Positions 38,466-49,745 of a stretch of DNA of 64,000 nucleotides are shown piece after piece. The notes under the pieces were generated by a model. That model was not told the origin of the DNA. It was given only the letters and a program-made list of their open reading frames with translations, and ran no database searches. This DNA comes from Undaria pinnatifida. Its lineage: Eukaryota > Sar > Phaeophyceae > Laminariales > Alariaceae. The number at the start of each line of letters is the position of its first letter. Within the stretch, counting starts at the first letter, position 1. A program made the translations under genes and the position numbers. The stretch spans positions 1,721,501 to 1,785,500 of the forward strand of contig JABAKD010000019.1 of the NCBI GenBank assembly GCA_012845835.1, read 5' to 3'.

Positions 38466-38859
38466 TATACTGACTCCCGATTTCACTTTTATATGTTTCT
38501 GGTGGAAGCATGAATTGCGTCAGCTGTGATTTATGCGTGTACCACCTTGGGTTGTTTGTGTTTTTCCCTAGGGTATTCCTCTGCTCCAGAGTGACTGGAA
38601 CCAGTCCTGTGACCACGGACTGGATTGTGCGAGTTAATGTGAGAACAACAACAACTGAAATATTGCCTGTTTCTTGACCTTTCAGCTGCTTCCTGCAAAT
38701 TTGGTTTTTCTGCCGACACGATTTTGAACCTTTTCGCGATTTTTTCTTTTTTTTTGTCTAGTAAGTTGTTTTGCCGCTAATTAGCCGCCTGTGCATTAGT
38801 TGCGGAACGGTCCAGCTTTAGCTTTTCTTTGATTACCACCATTTGTTTTGTAGTTGGCG

Positions 38860-39055
38860 AAGCTTCATCGGCTGAGATCTGGGCTTGGCTCATCAGCTCC
38901 ACACCGCCCAGCACCCCATCGCAGCGCTATAGCTCACAGCAACGAAGCGCCGTGCAGTGCCCTGCGGCTCAGCTCAGCAGCGCACCGCAGCGCAGCGCTA
39001 GCTCAGCAGAGCGAAGCGCTATGCTTTGCCGTGCTCTGCCGCCGCGATCGTTCGT
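38860..39055 (+). repeat. CAGCGC / GCTCAGCAG low-complexity stretch
   Basis: Irregular repeats of GCAGCGC, GCTCAGC and AACGAAGCGC. Ala/Ser-rich frames across it are not supported as genes. Confidence 0.6.
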
Positions 39056-39210
39056 TGTTCATGATATCTAAAACTCCGCGTAGGCTGATATTTAGGTATT
39101 TGGCGCTTTATTTTATATCGCGTCAACCATCGTAATATCATACAATATGGGGGAGGGAATGTAATCTCTATGCAAAGATCCTGTTTTGTTTCAATCAATT
39201 GTCAGCCGGC

Positions 39211-39285
39211 CGCCCCGGTGGTCTAATGGTTTCACCCTCGAATACTACTAACGTTTGGTTGTCCTTGAGTTCGACACCCACCACG
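39211..39285 (+). repeat. tRNA-like sequence (Pol III boxes)
   Basis: A box TGGTCTAATGG (39219-39229) matches the eukaryotic consensus. A B-box-like GAGTTCGACACC starts at 39267. The T stem is not complementary and the acceptor ends do not pair, so it is a worn tRNA-derived sequence. An A-rich run follows at about 39305-39325, as often seen at SINE ends. Confidence 0.5.
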
Positions 39286-39329
39286 ATGAAATATGACTTA
39301 ATTTGCAAAAATGCAATAAAAAAAAGAGA

Positions 39330-40312
39330 TCAACTGCTCAGAGCGCCTGCTAGGTACAATTCGACGCGAGTCGACGAGGGAAGAAAATGCTCGATTCTCC
39401 TCGCGGTAAAAATGAAGGCACGTGATGATGAAGTGGGGAGGGAGGAGGAGGGCCCGCTATGTGACCCCGGATCTGAGTTACTACTGGGAGGGAGCACGAG
39501 AATGGTGCGGGGATGATAAATGGGATGAAGAAAAAAAAATGTTGCAAAGAAAGGTATACCAGGTATGATTATTTCTACCAGTAAATAATATGTCAGTCTC
39601 TGGGGAAATACGCACGGTACCATCAGCAGTCGTCATGGTAGAGACACTCCGGATATTATGTATTGAGGGGACGCGTCCGATTTCGACAACGTGAAAGCAC
39701 CCACGAAGCAAAGATAGCAGACACACATATCCCGCCTTCTCGAGAAAAAGCAGAGATTCTGAAGAAGCGCTACGCCAACCTCCCGTACGAGCAAAGCCAC
39801 CCCCGCACCTATCTTAGACAACGCCGACGCAACGAGAGATCGCCCTCCTCTTCTTCGTTTTTCTCCTCGCCCGCAACCACGCAGACCAATCAATGCGACA
39901 GCCTTCACGTAACAAACAAAGCAATCTTCTTCCAAAACCTCGCCGGCTGACATGGCCCCATGTCGACGTTTGATGCAAACCGACTTTGCATCCTGTCGAC
40001 TTCGAACCTCCATTGCCACGGGGACAGCAGTGCAGTCTCTTCATTAATGCCAAGGCCTATTTCGTTTCGCCTAGAGGCGACGCAGGTTCTCAATAATACT
40101 ATTTTCGGTATTTTTGTTTGATAGACGTCAACTTTTACTTGACCGCGCATTTAACATAGTGTATTTCGCCTATCCTTGCCTTCTTTGTTGTATAAAATAT
40201 TACATTTTTTTTCTGTCAAATCATGACTTTCATAATCCCATGTTCGTATTAAACTCTTGGCATTACTTTAAAGTTCAATGCATGCCAAATCGGACAGCTA
40301 CACCTTAAGTTG
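39330..40312. other. No gene; one TACCAGGTA site
   Basis: Overlapping frames on both strands without domains. TACCAGGTA lies at 39557-39565. Confidence 0.4.
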
Positions 40313-40385
40313 TCGAAGTGCTGCCCTGCCCTACCCGAAGCATGGGCGCCGGCGAATGCCGGCGCCCATGCGGAGCCCTTGTATT
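40313..40385. repeat. GC-rich hairpin inside a segment shared with 21.74 kb
   Basis: Perfect 13-bp stem CATGGGCGCCGGC / GCCGGCGCCCATG (40341-40353 and 40358-40370) with loop GAAT. The flanks TCGAAGTGCTGCCCTGCCCT and GCGGAGCCCTTGT match 21739-21776, where about 30 bp including most of the hairpin is absent. Confidence 0.85.
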
Positions 40386-40500
40386 GTTATAAAATATTTC
40401 AAGGACGTCAGCCGTGAGTTCGACGAATTTCCGGTCAATACTAATATTTGGAAGCTGCGTTGTTGGTACTTGTAATATACTAGACCTATATGAGTGAGTT
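40386..40500 (-). repeat. Repeat block, B type
   Basis: Shares GACGTCAGCCGTGAGTTCGA and GAAGCTGCGTTGTTGGTACT with 36.4 kb. It directly follows the hairpin segment. Confidence 0.8.
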
Positions 40501-40875
40501 TTTATTAGGAGGGGTCCTATTTCTTGTTCACTAAAATGGTAAAGTGTTGGTATTTTTGCTTTAGGTGGGGCATTTTGAGCTAGATCTAACGTATCATCTA
40601 TTTTATAAATTTATTACTCTAGTTTCCACTATAGTCTACATCTCTATCATATGCATGGTAGGCGGTTTATTTTGTTTTTTCTCCCCCCCGGCTTTAATAT
40701 CGGGAGGAGCACGAATACAGAATATTGTTAGCTATCTTATATGTTACTCTTAATACAGCATTCGAGAATGAACGTCGGCTACTCCCTCCCAATATATATA
40801 TAACAAAAACTCTGTGGGAACCCAAATTGATACGTTGTCACTCTGGCATTTTATAAAATATGCACGAGTCTATTC
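40501..40875. other. AT-rich, no gene
   Basis: Short frames only. A TATATATATA run lies at about 40793-40802. Confidence 0.4.
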
Positions 40876-41000
40876 ATTTTTTATAAAATATATTCGTATA
40901 TCGACGAATTTCGGGTCAGTACTCATATTTTGAAGCTGCTTGCTGGTACTTGTACTATGCTATGTGGGTAAATGCTTCTTAATGGGAGAGGCCCTTTTCT
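40876..41000 (-). repeat. Repeat block, B type, diverged
   Basis: Contains ATCGACGAATTTCGGGTCAG and GAAGCTGCTTGCTGGTACTT. It lies about 160 bp before R element copy b, so A and B blocks occur side by side. Confidence 0.7.
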
Positions 41001-41152
41001 TTTATAAACAAATGTTTTTCTCCACTATTAATACAATGATTGGTGTTGGTATTTTTACTTTAGGTGGGGAATTTTGAACTAATTTAACATCATATCTATT
41101 TTATAAATTTACATCTGTAGTTTCCACTATAGACTATCGCTCCACCATATAT

Positions 41153-41830
41153 TAAAAATTAAATTACACTCCAGCTGTGAGATCGAGGATTTTGTCGAAA
41201 CTCATCTTTGCAAGCAGTGTGTGATACTCCGATCGCGCGTATTACGGGTTGTGTGTCCTCATTAAGGATATAGGTCGGCGACTCCCCTTGCAACTACAGT
41301 GTAGCTATCAGGGTCAACAGGGTGATGTTAGGCAGTCTGTGCGCGGAAACTATAAAACCCGTTTCTGAGGGGGACAAAATCTGACAGCTAGCTGTGGAAG
41401 GAAATGCATCAGTTTATCAAGTGAATACTGTAAATCGAATAACCGGTGAGGGGAGGGCGGAGTTTTTAAGGACGTGGGGGCCTGATTTTGATCAAAAGGG
41501 GGCGGGAGGGGGGGAGGGGGTGGAGCGTTCGAGGGCGGGAGGGGGGGGAGGGGGGGGGGGTGGGGCAGGTCAATTTCTGCGTGGAAACTATAAATCCTTC
41601 TTGTGGGGGAGGGGGGGGGAATGTGCCGGGGGGGGGCGGGGGGCGGGGGGGGAGGGCTTTAGGTCGCATATATGTAGGGGTTTGCTATACGCGTGGTGCT
41701 AGGTCTAGGCGATGGTGCGGGTGGTGGGGAAGGAGGGGGCGTTGGGGACGGGGGTGGGTGGGAATTGCAGCAGCGGCGTGGACAGCTCTAAAACGATAAC
41801 GAGGCGATATCCAGGGCGTGGAAGTGCTTA
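41153..41830 (+). mobile_element. R element copy b (non-autonomous, G-rich)
   Basis: The A block (41165-41235) is followed by GGTCGGCGACTCCCCTTGCA, AGGGTCAACAGGGTGATGTT and GGAAACTATAAAACCCGTTT, then very G-rich tracts (41500-41660), then a TATACGCGTGGTGCTAGGTC tail. It has no coding capacity. This copy shows the uninterrupted structure used to interpret copy a. Confidence 0.82.
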
Positions 41831-42860
41831 TTTCGCCAATTATGGTGGATGGTTTGCGGATGGATGGCTTGGTCAGGGTTGTTGGTACTTGTGGTTGACC
41901 CATTCAGAACTAGACGACCTTTTGGGGACATTTTTTGTCCCCAAAATAAACAAAATGTAAGTATGTTTTCTTGACCTGGGGGTGGTTTATATTATTCTTA
42001 TTTTATTTTATGTGTTGGTCCGGCCAGGTCCAGCGGGGTTTCTTTTCGCGTTGGCTAATCACACAAAGATGTGCTGTTTAATATATCAAATGCACAACAT
42101 CGCTCGATTTTCATTGGTGTTTGTATCCCGGCTATTTGTTAAATTCGGTCTGTGATCCGTCAAATTCACCCATGCACTGTCAATCTTGCCCTACGTTTCG
42201 TCGCTAAGTGCCTCTTTGAAGGCGTATCAAACACCAATAATTTGGATATATTTCCAAGCACCGCTGACACACAGCCCGGTGACGGACAGCCGTCTACTAA
42301 AAAAAAGTAGACGTAATGTACTCTTTTTTCGTATAGAACATATTAACGTGTAACTGACTTCTGTGTTTTTTTTTTCAACTGCTTTTCCAGCCATCGACAT
42401 CCAGCACACCCAGTGTCAGTGCCGATTCGTCATCCTAAAGAAAGCAAAAAAAAAAAGCTCAGGAATCACACATCGAGACAGACATATACATCGCGAGTGG
42501 TAAAAGCAAGATACTAGGCGCATGCGGTATACTTGTCCGGGTTGTTTTCCTGGAGCATGGAGACGGGATTCTTGGCATTATCAAAGTCGCCAGTTTGCAC
42601 CTGCCATCAATCGTGAACCTCTGACCGCTTCACAGAGTTTGTTGTATTTCTCATTGTTGCGCGAGCGAGCGGCAAATAAATGCCGCCCGCGGACCGAAGC
42701 GCCTTGTAAATACCCACTGCCAAGATACGAGTATGATACCGCCGTTAGTATACTTTCAGCTCAGCTCTGGCAGATGTGTACTGCTACGTACCTCTGGCAG
42801 AGCTGTACGTACGTACGAAGCCCTAGATATGATGGCAGCAAGCAATGCCACAAGGGCGCG
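41831..42860. other. No gene recognised
   Basis: Short frames only. A 133-codon plus frame (42522-42923) ends in a block-like motif (next entry). Confidence 0.4.
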
Positions 42861-42877
42861 TACAACTACGACAGCAA

Positions 42878-42923
42878 AAAAAACAACTCCGTAGAACTCA
42901 CAGCTGACGCATTTGAAACATAA
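42878..42923 (+). repeat. Partial repeat block, B type
   Basis: ACTCCGTAGAACTCACAGCT encodes SVELTADAFE in the open frame 42522-42923. Only the second half of the peptide motif is present. TACCTGGTA follows at 42947-42955. Confidence 0.5.
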
Positions 42924-42955
42924 ACATAAACTCGCAGACAGAGGCATACCTGGTA

Positions 42956-43485
42956 GACTATAATAGCTTGAATATATAGCATCTTCAAGAAGGACGCCCG
43001 TACAAGTGCAACAGCAAGGGCACAGGAGGGTAGGAACATGGCGCAAGCACTAACCTTGGTTGCGCGCAGTACCTCTCTCTGTTTGGCACGCGATACCGGC
43101 ATTTGTCCCACACGCCTGTCCTGAAGGCTCTCTGTTGCGCTTTCTTTCGTTCCTGCCGGCCACGTCTTGATTCAGCTCTCGCTTTCTCTTCGGCGCTCGG
43201 CGCACCGGAACCATTCATTATCGATGTTCGTACTTGCACTCGTTTATAGCCACGGATAGGCTGTGCTTCGAGGCTTGCGGACCTGATGCTTTGATGCTTT
43301 GATACTTTGAGGCTTTGAGGGTGTGGAGTGGTTGCTTGATGCAGGGTTGAGATGGGAAGTGTGGGAGGGAGAGGGAACTCTCAATAGCAGTTGGCCCGAC
43401 TTGTGCCGGTTGAAGTTGCGCCGCATGAAACCAACGTGAAACGACAACAATGAGACAACGACAAAAACGACGCCGGGGTTGTAAC
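42956..43485. other. No gene recognised
   Basis: Short frames and a TTTGATGCTTTGATACTTTG run near 43285-43320. Confidence 0.4.
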
Positions 43486-43489
43486 GAAG

Positions 43490-43655
43490 ACCACTGATAG
43501 GGACAGCTTACGCTATACCTACAATGGGATCCGAAGGGTGCGCCAGCTAGCGTTGGGCTGCGAAAGCAACTGAGTTAAATCGACACACGACGCGTATGAA
43601 AATACGTGGAAGTGTGGTGAGCTAAAGCTTTATTTTTCCCCATCCGCCGGAGGAT
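43490..43655 (+). pseudogene. Coding relic, copy 2 (THDAYENTWKCG family)
   Basis: STHDAYENTWKCGELKLYFS in one frame, with a stop a few codons upstream. It aligns with 25690-25890 in DNA and in peptide. The family is unknown. Confidence 0.45.
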
Positions 43656-43659
43656 AAAA

Positions 43660-43960
43660 AGAAGAAGAAAAAAAAAAGACAAAAACGACCAAATAAACCG
43701 ATTAAAACCCGCGACAAAACGACAACACGACAACACGGCAAAGCGACAAAACGAACATGCATGCTCAATTTACAATGTACCGCACACAACACAACAAGTC
43801 GGCACAACCATAATAACAGAACGCAACACAACGCACGAGATCACGGCGACAAACAACAGCACACGACACACGACACAACTTTTGCTGTAAAACCTCTGAT
43901 ACTTGCAGTAACGGCAACGACAAAACAACGACATTGTTGGTCGACAACCGTTAGGTATCA
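43660..43960 (+). repeat. ACGACAA-type low-complexity run
   Basis: Irregular CGACAAAACGAC, CAACACGAC and CACACGACAC words. No gene is supported. Confidence 0.65.
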
Positions 43961-44453
43961 AGTAATTGGGCGTTGGGTGATGGGTGTCCGGTGTTCGGTG
44001 TATAGATGATCGCCAGCATCGCTCTGAGAACGAGAGCTGGTACATTGGAACGGCTACCTAGCAGTATTCTAGACCAGGTACCCTAGTCCGTGCACATCAT
44101 GGTGCTTCCTCCGCTTTGCTGGACGCGTTAGGGCAAACTATAAGCCTATCTATAAATAAAAAAAACGCATTGGTGGGACGAAAGACCGGGCTCTCCTCTC
44201 TGTTAAGATACGGCCTCCCCACTAACGGCTTAACATCTCCTTTTTTGCCGCGCTTCCCCCCTGCCCGTTCCCTGTCCAAAACCGTCGCGGTTACCGGCTC
44301 GCCCGTGATGACGATGCGATTCAGACATTTTCTGAGCTTTTCTCGTGGAATGTACGGCGCCGCATCTCTTTTTCAGGCAGTTTGCGAACAGAAGTCGTAT
44401 TCAGTCTGGCGCTTCCCGCGATCTCGCCACCCCCCAACCTTGTGGATAAAAAG

Positions 44454-44749
44454 TCCACACCCGTCGGACAGATCGTGATCTACAGCAGCAGTAGAGGATA
44501 TAGATCATACTCGGAGTAATACATATCTTCTGTCTGTATGATATGTCGTGCGGGATCTGTGCAGTACAGATCCAACCCAGTTAAACACTTTGTTAGATCA
44601 TTCAGATCATCCGGCTCCCACCCGGCAATCTGTGATCTGTAGGCCACGCAGATCATATAGACCAGGCATCTGTCAGTCCTGAAAGGCGTACAGTACGTAG
44701 ATCACGAATAGGGATCATCTGTGACCTGATATGTCCGAAGGTGTGTGGA
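44454..44749. mobile_element. MITE-like element 1
   Basis: 296 bp with imperfect terminal inverted repeats: TCCACACCCGTCGGACAGAT at one end and the complement of TCCACACACCTTCGGACATA at the other. AAG flanks both sides, a possible 3-bp target duplication. The interior has GATCTGTG and CAGATCAT words. No coding sequence. Confidence 0.65.
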
Positions 44750-44859
44750 AAGCCTCCTTCCTGCCGTTGCTTGCGTACCGCTGCCGTGTGGCCTTATTCG
44801 AAGTAAACCCTATTTTCAACTGGAAAAATGGTGCAACTACTACTGTATATTAGCGAAAC

Positions 44860-44960
44860 ATAGATGTACCACGCAGCTTGCAAAGTTGAGTTTGAACCAT
44901 TCAATCGGTCGTGCTTACAGCTGACGTTTTTCAATTTTCATAATTGTTTTATAAGAACTA
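44860..44960 (+). repeat. Degenerate repeat block, A type
   Basis: ACGCAGCTTGCAAAGTTGAG, then TTACAGCTGACG and TTTTCAATTTTCATAAT, parallels the clean A copy at 48.70-48.78 kb. The reading frame is broken by a TGA. Confidence 0.5.
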
Positions 44961-45038
44961 GTTTAGACTACGATTTATGTACCGAAAATTTTTACAAGTT
45001 TTTTCACAACAATTTTTTTTGCACCTATTAACAAGCGT

Positions 45039-45313
45039 TGCACACATCGGACAGAAGATCACGATCCACAGCAACAGTAAAGTTATATGTGGGTATTTTT
45101 TGTAGGATTTGTGTCTAATACAGATCCAGTTGACCCGGGAAACGTGTGCCCGACCATTCAGATCGTCCGGTCTCACCTGGCAAAACGATACATAGGCATG
45201 TAGTCTAGTGCATATAGACCAGAGACCCGTCTGCCCTGAAATACGTACCAGGTATGGATCATCTACAGATCTAGACTATAATAGGGATATCATATGATCT
45301 GTCTGACGTGTGA
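45039..45313. mobile_element. MITE-like element 2, related to element 1
   Basis: Ends TTGCACACATCGGACAGA and the complement of TTCACACGTCAGACAGA. Internal words GATCACGATCCACAGCAACA, CCATTCAGATCGTCCGG and CCGTCTGCCCTGAAA match element 1 in order. The two are well diverged. Confidence 0.6.
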
Positions 45314-45471
45314 ATCTTTGCTAATGATGCTTGCCTTGCTGTAATTTTGGTCTAAGATGCTTATAGTTTTTGGTTGGCCCTTGTAACTTGTACGTGCCTC
45401 ACGTACATCTCGGTTTCAATTGATTAAAATGATTTGCGATGTTTTCTCCAGTAACAATTTAACAATTTAGG

Positions 45472-45612
45472 GTAAAAAAGGAAGACGGACGGGCACGTTT
45501 CGACTTTCCGCCTCTTAACAAAAAGGACATCAGCAAGCTGGAAAATTGCGGTGTTGTTGAAAAGCCCGACACCCCAGGGGAACTGATGCCAGAAGTACAC
45601 CTTTATTGCTGA
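45472..45612 (+). CDS. Candidate 3' exon of unknown gene
   Basis: After TTTAACAATTTAG, a possible acceptor, a 46-codon frame reads VKKEDGRARFDFPPLNKKDI, SKLENCGVVEKPDTPGELMP and EVHLYC, then stops. The composition is protein-like. No upstream exon or family is recognised, so this may be chance. Confidence 0.2.
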   Translation, partial: VKKEDGRARFDFPPLNKKDISKLENCGVVEKPDTPGELMPEVHLYC

Positions 45613-47440
45613 ATATATGATGATGACACGTGTTCAATTGTCTAAGCGTAAGAACAAGAAGTTATTGTTGTATGATTGCTGCATGTATGTGGTGGTGGAG
45701 GGTTGTTATGGTTGCTGCTAACTGCGTGTTTTGGTTGTTGATGCGTGCCCTGCTGTGTTTTCGGCCACTTATGATACTTGGTTTCGTGGGGAGTCCTTGC
45801 TTGTAGCTTACTGTGAAGGTGTCCTGTGAGGTCGAAGTGTATCGGTGCTGTCATGAGCAGGCCATCTACCTCCGACACACAATACATGCTACTAATAGTA
45901 CGGTAGAGATGATGCACCAAGTTTTTTCCCTACCGTTAACAGGGTTCTTGGCTTGAGACCAGCGTGCTGCGACAGAGGTAGCACTTTTTGTCTTGAATGG
46001 TTTCCTTAACCCGTCTTAACCCAAAATCGTCGGAAATTTTTGTTCGACATTTCTTTTTTTTTTTGCGTGATACTCGTCGTGTGCCTCGGCAATGGCATTT
46101 TTCATCCGGTGGCAGTTTCATTTTTCTCCGAATAATCAGTTTTTGTTTTTGGGAGAGGTTTGAAGCTCCCAAATAGAGGAATCTCAGAAAAAAAGAGGTT
46201 CACGCCTCTACCGTAGCACGCGTGAGGTGTGCTCTACACCTAAACTCCAACTCACTAGACTATATAAATGAAAGTACAACCAGATATGAAAAATTCCACG
46301 ACCGAGGTAATACAAAACAAAAAAAATCCTAACGAGTAGCTAGCGTGATACTCCAGTGGGTTTGGGCTAAGGAGCCCATCTTTCACAAACCGTTCAGTCA
46401 GAAACAAAAACAAAACGCTATCTCCTATCGTGGTATGCGTTCTCCATGGCTCGTGGCATATCATGCGTTCTCCACTATTCGTCACGGCTCACACATCGCA
46501 CAAGAAGACGGTCTGCGAGATATAGGCATCGTATTGTATAAGTCCTACTGTAGAACACAGGCTAAAATACTCGCTGATCGGATGTGGGATGTGCTTTCAT
46601 GAAGCATCACCAATTTCTGCCGTCCATCACACAGAGAGCCATGAATGACATGATACATACGTTCTGCAGCCCATGAGACACTGACATGCAGAGTTTTTAT
46701 CTATAGCTTGAGCATCTACGTAGAGCACTCCTTCGCTTTACGTACCCTGCGTACGGCTTGCTTTCGCTTGATTGAATGCTTTGCGGTGTTTATTCTCCAG
46801 AGTCATCCCCCGGAGTGCAACAGATTCTAAGAAGTTTCTGAGCTCTTGTCATGAGCAGCTCAATATCATCATCATCTCCCGAACCACGACTCTGAATATA
46901 TCCCTTTGCGCGCAACCCGGCAAACAATTCTATGAGTTTTTTAGTTCTAAAACAACTATGATGCTCGAAAAAATATAAAATGCTGACCACTAATAGTCCC
47001 ACAGTTGAGCTGCTCAATCGGCCAGAAGGTCAGAAGGTCACAGAAACATTAGTGTTTATAACCCAAAAAAAAGTCAAGCCCCTACCACTCACTGTGCGAT
47101 GACTCTCCCGCCATATTCTCCCGCAATATTCAGGGTCCGACAGACGGACACGGACACGTTTAGACTTTGTACCTTCTTCGGGCCGTTCCTAACCAACACA
47201 CTGTACAGGAGAAACTGTCAGGAATCGTGAAATAAAAAAGCGTGGCATTTATTTCGCGACTCGTGATATACTCCGGAGTATATATTTCCATCTTTCGATC
47301 CATGTACAATAACAAATTATGAAGCTTTTGACACGTTGTTTACTACACCTAAGAACTGGGTTGCATACTACATGTAACATCAAACCTTCTACAATAATAA
47401 ACATTACCAGGCGGGTGATAAAAAGGGGTGTCTTCTTGCT
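45613..47440. other. No gene recognised
   Basis: Nearly 1.8 kb with small frames on both strands, the longest an 85-codon plus frame (46345-46602), none with a known domain. Confidence 0.4.
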
Positions 47441-47449
47441 GCAACCGTC

Positions 47450-47995
47450 ACATCCGTCCCCTTTAAGCGTTTATAGTTTCCGCGCACATATTGAAATGCT
47501 CGCCCCCCCCCCCCCCCCGATCCCTCTTGTTTAAACGCACCACCTGAAATCAAAATCTGCCAGAGTGGTAAACACTACCAGCCAGCTGATATCATCTCAT
47601 TTTCCATCTAGCCATCCATGCCGTAGCTCCAACTCATCCCCGCCCTCCGCCCCCCCCACCCCCTTTTGTTCCCCCGCCCAGTTCGTTCAAACGCCCCACT
47701 TACAATCGAAATCGGCCAGAGTAATGAGCACTTGTAAGCAATTGGTATCACGTCTATATCTTTCCAGCCATCCATGACGTAGCTTTCATTCATCCCCCCT
47801 CCCCCCCTCGCCCCCTCCAACGCCCCCTCCTTCCCCACACCCCGCACGATCGCCTAGACCCAGCACCGCGCGTATAGCAAGCCCCTACGACATATATGAT
47901 TGATACGAGCGATCGGAGGATCACACAAAATGCTGCGAAGATCAATGTCGACCAAATGCTTGATCTCATAGCTGGAGTGTATTTTTATATTATTT
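47450..47995 (-). mobile_element. R element copy e (inverted, rearranged)
   Basis: Ends in an A block at 47915-47985, read on plus as ITQNAAKINVDQMLDLIAGV. Two copies of a tail module (ATCGAAATCGGCCAGAGTAA-like, at about 47545-47600 and 47700-47760) alternate with C-rich tracts. The middle of the R element is missing. Confidence 0.65.
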
Positions 47996-48084
47996 GTGAC
48001 CTAAACCTCTTGAAAACCATTCCTCCACCCCCCCCCGCCTCCCCCCCCCGCCTTTTTTTTTTTTTTTTTTCCTCGCTTTCTCTT

Positions 48085-48775
48085 GCTTAAACGCCCCACC
48101 TAATATCGAAATCCGCCAGAGTAATAAACACTTCCACGCCCTGGATATCGCCTCGTTATCGTTTTAGAACCGTCCATGCCGCTGCAATTCCTACCCACCC
48201 CCGCCCCAACGCCCTCTCCTTCCCCACCGCCCGCACCATCGCCTAGACCTCGCACTACGCGTATAGCAAACCCCTACATCTATACGACCTAAGCCCCCCC
48301 CCCCCCGCCCCCCCCCGGTACATTTCCCCCCCCCTCCCCCACAAGAAGGATTTTTTTCCACGCACAATTTGACCTGCCCCAACCGTCCCCTCCCCCCCCC
48401 TCCCCCCCCCTCCCCCCCTCCCGCCCCCTTCTGATCAAAATCAGGCCCCCATGTCCTTCAAAACTCCACCCTCCCCTCACCGGTTCTTCGACTTACAGTA
48501 TTCACTTGATAAACTGATGCATTTCCTTCCACAGCTGTCAGATTTTGTCCCCCTCAGAAACGGGTTTTATAGTTTACGCGCACAGACTGCCTAACATCAC
48601 CCTGTCGACCCTGATAGCTACACTGTAGTTGCAAGGGGAGTCGCCGACCTATATCCTTAATGAGGACACGCAACCCGTAGTCCGCGCGATCGGAGTATCA
48701 CACACAGCTTGTAAAGATGAGTTTCGACAAAATCTTCGATCTCACAGCTGGAATGTATTTTAATTTTCATAATAT
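48085..48775 (-). mobile_element. R element copy c (inverted, complete)
   Basis: Reverse complement of the copy b structure. The A block at 48700-48775 (TQLVKMSFDKIFDLTAGMYF on plus), the GGGTGATGTTAGGCAGTCTG region, and the G-rich tracts, seen here as C runs (48290-48425), are all present. Confidence 0.82.
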
Positions 48776-48781
48776 ATATTT

Positions 48782-49210
48782 GTCAGGATGCCGGATTTTG
48801 AATAATCGTTTTCACATTTTTTCCATAAAATTTTAGACGTCAGGATTTCTGACAAAAAGACGTGTTGTTTCTTTTAACGAGACTTTTCAAAATTTGCAGG
48901 TTGCCAGGACGAATCGTGACATACATGTTGTCAGGATTCGTTCGTTTTTTTTTCGGCGTCCTAAAAACGACCCTTACCGTTCAAAACAAAAACAAAAACG
49001 TCAGGAATCGTGACCACAAACAAGACATTTTGCGAGTCGCGGTATTGTCAGGAGTCCGGACCTTGAATCGTTTTGAAATATTTACATGAAAATTATGTCA
49101 GGATTTCTGACACCAAAACGTGATTTTTTTTTTTTTTTTTCAAAAACGTGACTTTCAGAATATTCAGAAGGATGACAGGAGTCGTGAAATTTTGTGTCAG
49201 AATTTGTGAT
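48782..49210. repeat. Interspersed array of GTCAGGATTTCTGAC-like boxes
   Basis: Nine boxes related to GTCAGGATTTCTGAC start near 48782, 48839, 48903, 48930, 49000, 49047, 49097, 49174 and 49196, with AT-rich spacers often containing CGTGA and T runs. The best copies are imperfect palindromes. A similar word occurs alone at about 47218. Confidence 0.65.
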
Positions 49211-49740
49211 TTTTTTGCGTTCGTTAGCAACGACCCCTCCCTCAGGGCCGCGGGAGATCTTAAACCACCCCCCATCCCTGGGTTCCGGTTCACTCTCATC
49301 TCTAGATATTTGTTTGGTTCAGCCAATTACGTCGCACTTTTTAACTCCCGGGTGCCTCAGAGACAGCGGGTCATTATGCATAGTGCTACTCGTGATTGCG
49401 TTTTCGACGGAGGTCTATCTACAACTCGACTTTGGGGTGCTGCAATGGTCGAAAATCGACAAAATTCTGGAGACACAAAAAAATGAGACAAAAAAACAAC
49501 CTCCAATTGAACGTTATTATGAAGAAACTTGGACACTCTCAGGTCGCCGACCGATGACAGTCTTCAGGTGTTGTTGCTCACAGAGTCGTTACGAGACGAA
49601 CTCGAGCATCACTCGAGCATCACAAATGGTGTAGAAGATACATATCTCCTGCTGAATAGGGGTGTTCGATGGCCCAACTGAAGCTCACTGGCCGATGGAC
49701 GGGAAGACGCTCAGATGCGGTTGAGAAGGGTGAGCAGGAG
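49211..49740. other. No gene recognised
   Basis: Overlapping plus frames (49148-49486 and 49194-49634) without domain. Confidence 0.35.
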
Positions 49741-49745
49741 AGGGG

